64,000 bases of DNA from Nostoc sp. LPT (lineage in GTDB: Bacteria > Cyanobacteriota > Cyanobacteriia > Cyanobacteriales > Nostocaceae). This document shows positions 59,369-64,000 of this stretch, piece by piece. The notes under the pieces are model-generated. The model did not search any database and was not told the origin of the DNA. It saw only the letters and a program-made list of their open reading frames with translations. Position numbers and translations under genes: made by a program. The stretch is taken from the NCBI RefSeq assembly GCF_017115165.1, contig NZ_JABXKF010000184.1:62001-126000 (forward strand). The letters are read 5' to 3'. Every line of letters begins with the position of its first letter. Positions within the stretch are counted from its first letter, which is position 1.

Positions 59369-59842
59369 ATGAATTGCTTCAAATCGAGTCTCAAGCTAAC
59401 GTTGCTAACTTTATTGACTTGTGGATTGGTTTCTCCAGCTTTTGCGACACCCGATAACGACAATAGCATTTTTGCAGCGGATTTCGAAGGGAATTTGAAT
59501 AGTGGTCAAGGATTTCTTCAGATTAAAGGCGATGTGACCACCACCGATGACTTAGAAGACTTTAGAAAAGTGCTACTCACCGGGCGCTCTAACTTACGTT
59601 TAAAACTGGAAGGCGTTGCCCCGAACGGAGGACGGACAGATTTATTATTAGTTAGGGATTCAAACAACAATGGTCAAATTGATCGCAATCAAGGCGAAGT
59701 GATTGGCCAAAGTCGCGACTCATTTTCCCACCAAATTACACGCCAGTATCTAACCGCAGGAGATTACTTCGTCATTATCCGGAGCAGACAGTTTAGCTCA
59801 AATAAAGTTCAGTATCAAGTCAGTGCAGATGCACGGGTATAG
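59369..59842 (+). CDS. secreted protein with pre-peptidase-like domain
   Basis: A 157-residue exported protein. Signal peptide LTLLTLLTCGLVSPAFA, cleaved at about residue 24. The mature part resembles bacterial pre-peptidase C-terminal (PPC) beta-sandwiches: LRLKLEGVAPNGGRTDLLLV, then DSNNNGQID, an EF-hand-like calcium loop, and AGDYFVIIRSR near the end. AGGAAG lies 6 bases before ATG 59369. A calcium-binding adhesion or protease-related role is only inference. Confidence 0.75.
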   Translation: MNCFKSSLKLTLLTLLTCGLVSPAFATPDNDNSIFAADFEGNLNSGQGFLQIKGDVTTTDDLEDFRKVLLTGRSNLRLKLEGVAPNGGRTDLLLVRDSNNNGQIDRNQGEVIGQSRDSFSHQITRQYLTAGDYFVIIRSRQFSSNKVQYQVSADARV

Positions 59843-59861
59843 TCAATCTTGTAAACTCGCC

Positions 59862-59888
59862 GATTAAAAGCGCGATCGCGCTTTTGAT
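59862..59888 (+). terminator. palindromic terminator with HIP1 core
   Basis: AAAAGCGCGATCGCGCTTTT is a perfect palindrome with the HIP1 octamer in the centre, 20 bp after the secreted-protein stop. It could act on both strands. Confidence 0.65.
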
Positions 59889-60250
59889 CTTTCTCGACTT
59901 AGGAGGGTATTTTTTCCTCGTTAACCCTAACTTACCAATTGTCTACTTTGTCAATGCATAAGTTCTAGACGAGTCTAATTCTGGATAGCCCAGGTGCGGC
60001 ACAATTTCAATTCGCACACGAGGCATAATCAATGACAGTTTTTATTTCCGCTCAAATAATACTATCTTTGGCAACTTCGTATTAGTTATTATTATAATTT
60101 ATGCAAAAATTGCTAAAAAGCTTAATTTATCGAACCGCCTTCTGGTGCGTCGGCTTCCGCCAACGCGCAGCGTATCGAAGAGAAGCAGCGCCGAGAATTC
60201 GTAGAGTGTGCGTAAGTCCTAATTACAAATGGAAAATGACTAATGACTAA

Positions 60251-61138
60251 CTAAAATCCCGCTATTGGATCTGGCTGAGATTGTAAGTATTTGAGGAATC
60301 CGTGTAATTCTTCTTCAGTCAGCAAAGTCCGCCCGCGCTTACCGTAGGTTTCAATCAGATGCTCCCGTCCCTGTTCTGGTGTCCAACCTAAACGCTGAAG
60401 TTCGACATCTGTTTTAGCAATTACATCTGATAAATCCACGGGTTCAGCTTTTTTCTTTCTCTTTCCTGTCACTGCCGGGGTAGTGACATTTTCTTGAGGG
60501 CTGTAACTCCGGGGTGTAAATGGTGTGACATTGTTGGCAGAAATTGCCGGAAAGGTTTGATTTTCTGGCTGGTTATCAAAATTTATTTCCAAGTTCTCAA
60601 CTGGAGGATTGAATTCTAGCTCCCGGTTGGCAGTCATAGGAAAGTTTTGACCTAAATCCTGGCTATAGGTATCGTTTGATAGGGGCGCAGCATTGCTGTA
60701 GCCGTACTGTTCGTTACTGCTTGTTACTACTTCTGGTTTGATGTTCCGTTCTTTGGAAGGCGGTATAGATATTTCTTTATCGCTGACTGCTGACCACTGA
60801 CTACTAACAAAATCCTCATCTTTTGCAGAGGAATAAGCAGCAGGCTCACTCAATCCACCTTTAGTATTCAAGTCAGGATTTAGCTGTGCTAGAGAAACTG
60901 GATTTGAGGTCAACGCTACTGATTCTGGTGGCGCGTTTGTAATACCCAAAACTATCAGCGCCCTGGTTCTGGCTTGGTCTTCTGCTGCTTCTACTGTTTC
61001 TGCTGCTGCCATACCCGTAGCACGGGTTACACCTTCAATTTGCACGCTTGCCCGAACAATATATTTTCCTTGAAAAATTTGCACTAATTCAGAAATCAAA
61101 CTGCCTTTGGGATACAAGCTCTGGAATTGAGCCAACAT
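60251..61138 (-). CDS. conserved cyanobacterial protein, function unknown
   Basis: A 295-residue protein with two conserved ends and a long disordered middle. N-terminal ~70 residues: YPKGSLISELVQIFQGKYIV and VRASVQIEGVTRATGMAAAE, resembling the N-terminal part of Rad52-like or dsRBD-type small domains. The middle is Ser/Asn/Pro-rich. The C-terminal ~65 residues (LQRLGWTPEQGREHLIETYG, RTLLTEEELHGFLKYLQSQP) look like a helical binding module. No confident function. Single gene flanked by repeats. Confidence 0.7.
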   Translation of the reverse strand: MLAQFQSLYPKGSLISELVQIFQGKYIVRASVQIEGVTRATGMAAAETVEAAEDQARTRALIVLGITNAPPESVALTSNPVSLAQLNPDLNTKGGLSEPAAYSSAKDEDFVSSQWSAVSDKEISIPPSKERNIKPEVVTSSNEQYGYSNAAPLSNDTYSQDLGQNFPMTANRELEFNPPVENLEINFDNQPENQTFPAISANNVTPFTPRSYSPQENVTTPAVTGKRKKKAEPVDLSDVIAKTDVELQRLGWTPEQGREHLIETYGKRGRTLLTEEELHGFLKYLQSQPDPIAGF

Positions 61139-62157
61139 AATACTGCTACCAATCTAAATATTTTTAATAACGGGGTTGATACTGCCTGTATGTTCAAGCG
61201 AGATCGGCTGCCCTTACTTTAATTTACATCCACTCGATACTCAGGATGCCTGCCAATATTGCATTTATTCATTTTTAATTGTTTACTATGTGTCATCAGT
61301 TTCTTGGCAGACGATGAGTAGGTATAATTCTCTGCTCTGAGCGATCAAGGTGATATTCTTGCTTTGCCTGGTGTCCTAATTGTAGCAGTAGCTCTTTTTT
61401 GACGAAATTTTTGGTCAGTGCTAACTTATCTGGGTAGTCTTGCTTGCAATGCTATACTGATTACCCAAGTCTATATCTAGAACTATTTTCTGGAAGTGCC
61501 CTCTAAATCTACAATAATGGAGATAAGGTTCGCCCTCGCTGCTTATTAAGCTGCTTACCTAATTGTTACCGATTCTACATGTGGGAAAATTGGGTTCACC
61601 AGCAGTTCCTCCTAGTTAAAAATCAGAGTCTAATGGCGTAAAATTACCTTCTCTCTAGACAATCAAACACCTGTAGTTTCCACGCCACTTGACGGCAGTT
61701 GCTCCACTTGGGGAGACCCCAAGACCGCACTGCCTCCTCCACTTGGGGAGACCCCAGGATGGCAGTGGCTCCCGTGCATAGCGCTTTTGGGCAGTATGGA
61801 TTCTCTAACCCAGCTTCTCAAAAACCCGTCGCGTAATTAACTAGCGGGGCTAAATTTTAATTAGGCGTGCAATCTTAAGTTTGGTTAGGTGAAGGGACTT
61901 GAACGCAGGCGAATTCTGAGAGCATCGTGCAGTGAGAAGTTCGTAAACGCCCAGAGTTGTCCGTGGGTCGGCTTCTTTGCAAAGGAACTGCGGGAGTAGT
62001 TTCTTGCTCTTACTGGGTCGGGCTTCCTTTCCTTAGAACTTAGGAAGCTTGCTTCAGGGCAATTAGTTTCCAGCTTGTTTCTGTAAGCCGTGAGGGTATA
62101 CAGAAATGAACCAGATTAAACAACAAATGATGTTTTGACCAAAGGTCGGTTCACTGC
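61139..62157. other. 1-kb intergenic region upstream of the RNase gene
   Basis: No coding frame of note. It contains a direct repeat at 61702-61721 and 61737-61756 (CTCCACTTGGGGAGACCCCA, with internal palindrome) and, from about 61850 to 62100, a GC-richer, structured-looking stretch. This includes two similar units GGGTCGGCTTCTTTGC and GGGTCGGGCTTCCTTTCC. It could be a long 5' leader or an unannotated RNA gene; tmRNA, RNase P RNA and known riboswitch motifs were not recognised. Confidence 0.5.
61702..61756. repeat. two copies of a 20-bp palindromic repeat
   Basis: CTCCACTTGGGGAGACCCCA at 61702-61721 and 61737-61756; CTTGGGGAGACCCCAAG forms a hairpin. The unit is one I associate with dispersed Nostoc repeats. 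Confidence 0.8.
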
Positions 62158-64000
62158 ATGGAATTTTCAATCGCTACACTCCTTGCCAATTTCACCGATG
62201 ATAAATTGGTAGCTCGGAAGGTTTTAGAAAAGAAACTTGGCTGTGAAGATGAAAAAAGTTTACAAAAACTTCACATCGCCTTAGATGTTCTGGAAAAAAT
62301 CGGTATTTTAGTAAAAGAACGGGGCAAGTACCGCCGTGTCTCAGAAGAGGGAATAATCGAGGCAAAACTCCGTTGTTCTAGTAAAGGCTTTTGCTTTGCT
62401 ATTCAAGATGTGGAAGGAGCTGAGGATATTTACATCCGCGAAAGTCATCTGAGCAATGCTTGGAATGGCGATCGCGTTTTGGTGAGAGTTCTTAAAGAAG
62501 GCAGTCGCCGTCGCTCTCCCGAAGGGGAGGTGAAGCTGATTCTCGAACGTTCTAACCACACTTTACTGGCACGAATTAAGCAAGTAGAAACTGGTTTTCG
62601 AGCTGTGCCTTTAGACGATCGCTTGCTATTTGAACTCAAGATTCAACCGAACGGGGCAAAGTTAGAAGAAGCGATCGATCATCTGGTTCATGTGGAAGTT
62701 TTGCGTTACCCGTTGGCACAATATCCTCCCCTTGGTCGAGTGGTGCAAATCCTCGGCAGCGATGCCGAAGCCGCTGCTGATATAGATTTAGTTACGTGCA
62801 AACACGACCTTTCCCGGACTTTTCCAGATAATGTTCTAGAAGCAGCCGCCAAGTTGCCCAAAAAGCTGCTGAAAGCAGACCTGAAAAATCGGCTGGATTT
62901 ACGTAATTTGTATACTCTCACGATTGAAGGGGTAAATAATGATACTAAAATTATAGAAAACGCTTTTAGTTTAGAAAAAAACTTAGCCGGAAATTGGCTT
63001 TTGGGCGTTCATATCACCGATGTTTCTCACTATGTCCAACCTGACGAAGCCCTAGATAGAGAAGCACTCAAACGGGGTAAATCAGTGTATTTAGGAGAAT
63101 TGGTGTTGCCAATCTTGCCCCCAACTGTGGCAGAACGCTGTTCTTTAGTACCTGGGAGCGATCGCTTAACCATCTCTTTTTTAATTACCATTGATCCCCA
63201 ATCGGGAGAAGTGCTGGAATGGGAAATTCAACCCAGTGTCATCAATGTCGAGACTGCACTGACTACTGAACAAGCCCAAGCAATTCTCACAGGTGAAGCT
63301 GAAGATAAATCATCACAGGTTTCCCAAATCCTGCAAGACCTCCAAGCCTTGCAAACTGCGGTAAAACAAGTGCGATTGACTCGTGGAAGCCTCCAGTTGA
63401 ATCTGCCGCCTAGCCAAAACGCCTATTATGATGAGGGGATTCTCGGCGCTGTGGTGGTGAATGATTTACCAGTGCGATCGCTACTCACGGAGTTGGTGCT
63501 GTTAGTTAATCAACTGTTTGCAACTCACTTAAATGCCCTTGGTGTTCCGGCTATCTGGCGAGTCCAAGGTACTCCCGATGTTGAAGATGTCCAGGAAATG
63601 CTGAAATTGGCAGTCAATTTAGGCGTTGACCTCACATTAGATCCAGAAGTCGATATCCAACCCTTAGATTACCAACATTTGACCACAGCTTTTGCTGAAT
63701 CTCCCTCTGAGCAAGTTCTTACTTACTTATTACAAGATACCCTTAAGCCGTCTGCATACAGTACCACCAAAGGATCTCACTTTGGTCTGGCACTACCGCA
63801 ATATGTCCATTTTAGCGCTCCCTTGCGGCGTTTTCCAGATTTGCTGATGCAAAGAGTGTATTACGCGCTACTGGAAAACGGACGCGATCGCCGCAATACC
63901 CGCGTGAGAGAGCGGGTCAATCTACGCCAGTCCTCCAGCCACGAGGAAATTAACTGGAATGTTTTACCCCCGGAATTGCAACAAGAACTCCAAAGCGATT
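62158..64000 (+). CDS. RNase II/R family protein (partial, cut by window end)
   Basis: At least 614 residues, open to the window edge. Order: N-terminal winged-helix-like region (EFSIATLLANFTDDKLVARK), OB/cold-shock parts, then an RNB domain from about residue 230 (SLEKNLAGNWLLGVHITDVS, LPPTVAERCSLVPGSDRLT, HFSAPLRRFPDLLMQRVYYA). The segment that normally carries four catalytic Asp (TIDxEDxxDFDDA) reads TIEGVNNDTKIIENAF at residues 255-270, so the aspartate cluster is lost and the enzyme may be catalytically dead or altered. The S1 domain would lie beyond the window. It could be an RNase R/II or the related Zam protein of cyanobacteria. ATG 62158. Confidence 0.85.
   Translation, partial: MEFSIATLLANFTDDKLVARKVLEKKLGCEDEKSLQKLHIALDVLEKIGILVKERGKYRRVSEEGIIEAKLRCSSKGFCFAIQDVEGAEDIYIRESHLSNAWNGDRVLVRVLKEGSRRRSPEGEVKLILERSNHTLLARIKQVETGFRAVPLDDRLLFELKIQPNGAKLEEAIDHLVHVEVLRYPLAQYPPLGRVVQILGSDAEAAADIDLVTCKHDLSRTFPDNVLEAAAKLPKKLLKADLKNRLDLRNLYTLTIEGVNNDTKIIENAFSLEKNLAGNWLLGVHITDVSHYVQPDEALDREALKRGKSVYLGELVLPILPPTVAERCSLVPGSDRLTISFLITIDPQSGEVLEWEIQPSVINVETALTTEQAQAILTGEAEDKSSQVSQILQDLQALQTAVKQVRLTRGSLQLNLPPSQNAYYDEGILGAVVVNDLPVRSLLTELVLLVNQLFATHLNALGVPAIWRVQGTPDVEDVQEMLKLAVNLGVDLTLDPEVDIQPLDYQHLTTAFAESPSEQVLTYLLQDTLKPSAYSTTKGSHFGLALPQYVHFSAPLRRFPDLLMQRVYYALLENGRDRRNTRVRERVNLRQSSSHEEINWNVLPPELQQELQSD

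Noticed and set aside
61850-62100. tmRNA, RNase P RNA or cobalamin riboswitch
   Set aside because: Their diagnostic motifs (TTCGANTCCC with CCA end, GAGGAAAGTCC, B12 box) are not present.

Overview
The window comes from a filamentous, heterocyst-type cyanobacterium, most likely Nostoc or a close relative. The evidence is the density of HIP1 octamers (GCGATCGC), the photosynthesis-linked genes (crtP-crtB, a phytol-kinase-like gene, a CRR6-type NDH-1 assembly factor, DUF760, a cyanobacterial-type gshA), the abundant short tandem repeats between genes (TGACAAA/TAGTCAT heptamers, purine-rich GGGGAGCA runs) and several copies of a roughly 29-bp dispersed repeat. There is no rRNA operon and no CRISPR array.

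Layout. 1-9.4 kb: carotenoid operon crtP-crtB, tRNA-Ser(GCU), an ABC amino-acid-type binding lipoprotein, an exported barrel-like protein, the succinate dehydrogenase/fumarate reductase flavoprotein, and a set of small DUF6887/DUF6888-like genes. 9.4-23.5 kb: housekeeping and envelope genes (C-terminal processing protease, ispG, isochorismatase-like hydrolase, LysM-M23 peptidase, HtrA protease, DUF760, scpB, ispD, GT9 glycosyltransferase, a methyltransferase near MITE-like repeats, CRR6-like, a Fur/PerR-type regulator). 23.5-29.3 kb: a 1011-aa NACHT NTPase with pentapeptide repeats, divergent from a receiver-DUF3685 protein, then a phytol-kinase-like gene.

29.3-38.0 kb is an accessory block. 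It holds a tnpB remnant, a decayed IS630-type element, and a two-gene unit: a roughly 1,600-residue Upf1/COG1112-like SF1 helicase with an IF-2-type N-terminal domain (broken here by two in-frame stops and one frameshift), overlapped by an intact phospholipase-D-fold gene. The helicase plus PLD pairing recalls Mokosh-type defence, but with an IF2_N domain at the front. This is my main candidate for an unusual system.

38-43.5 kb: gshA, trmL and a large LysM-M23 peptidase. 43.5-46.5 kb: tRNA-Met followed 39 bp later by a 2.3-kb segment bounded by TGTACA ends and arrays of TTCAC...ATGTCGC repeats. This matches the ends of type V-K CRISPR-associated (Tn7-like) transposons, but no tnsB/tnsC/tniQ/cas12k is present; the cargo is a VapBC-like toxin-antitoxin pair, a small membrane protein and transposon/ATPase debris. 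46.5-64 kb: PlsC-type acyltransferase, DUF2127, two tRNA-Ala genes (GGC before and TGC within this stretch), trhO, a pair of PAS sensor kinases in one operon, mobA with a VOC protein and a DUF255 protein, clpP, a secreted protein, a conserved cyanobacterial protein, and the start of an RNase II/R-family gene (cut by the window edge) whose catalytic aspartate cluster is not recognisable.

Functionally, crtP/crtB, ispG, ispD and the phytol-kinase-like gene all serve isoprenoid, carotenoid or tocopherol metabolism; the peptidase, acyltransferase and glycosyltransferase genes serve the envelope; the 29-46 kb stretch is mobile and defence-like. All calls rest on reading the sequence and recalling families; no database search was run.
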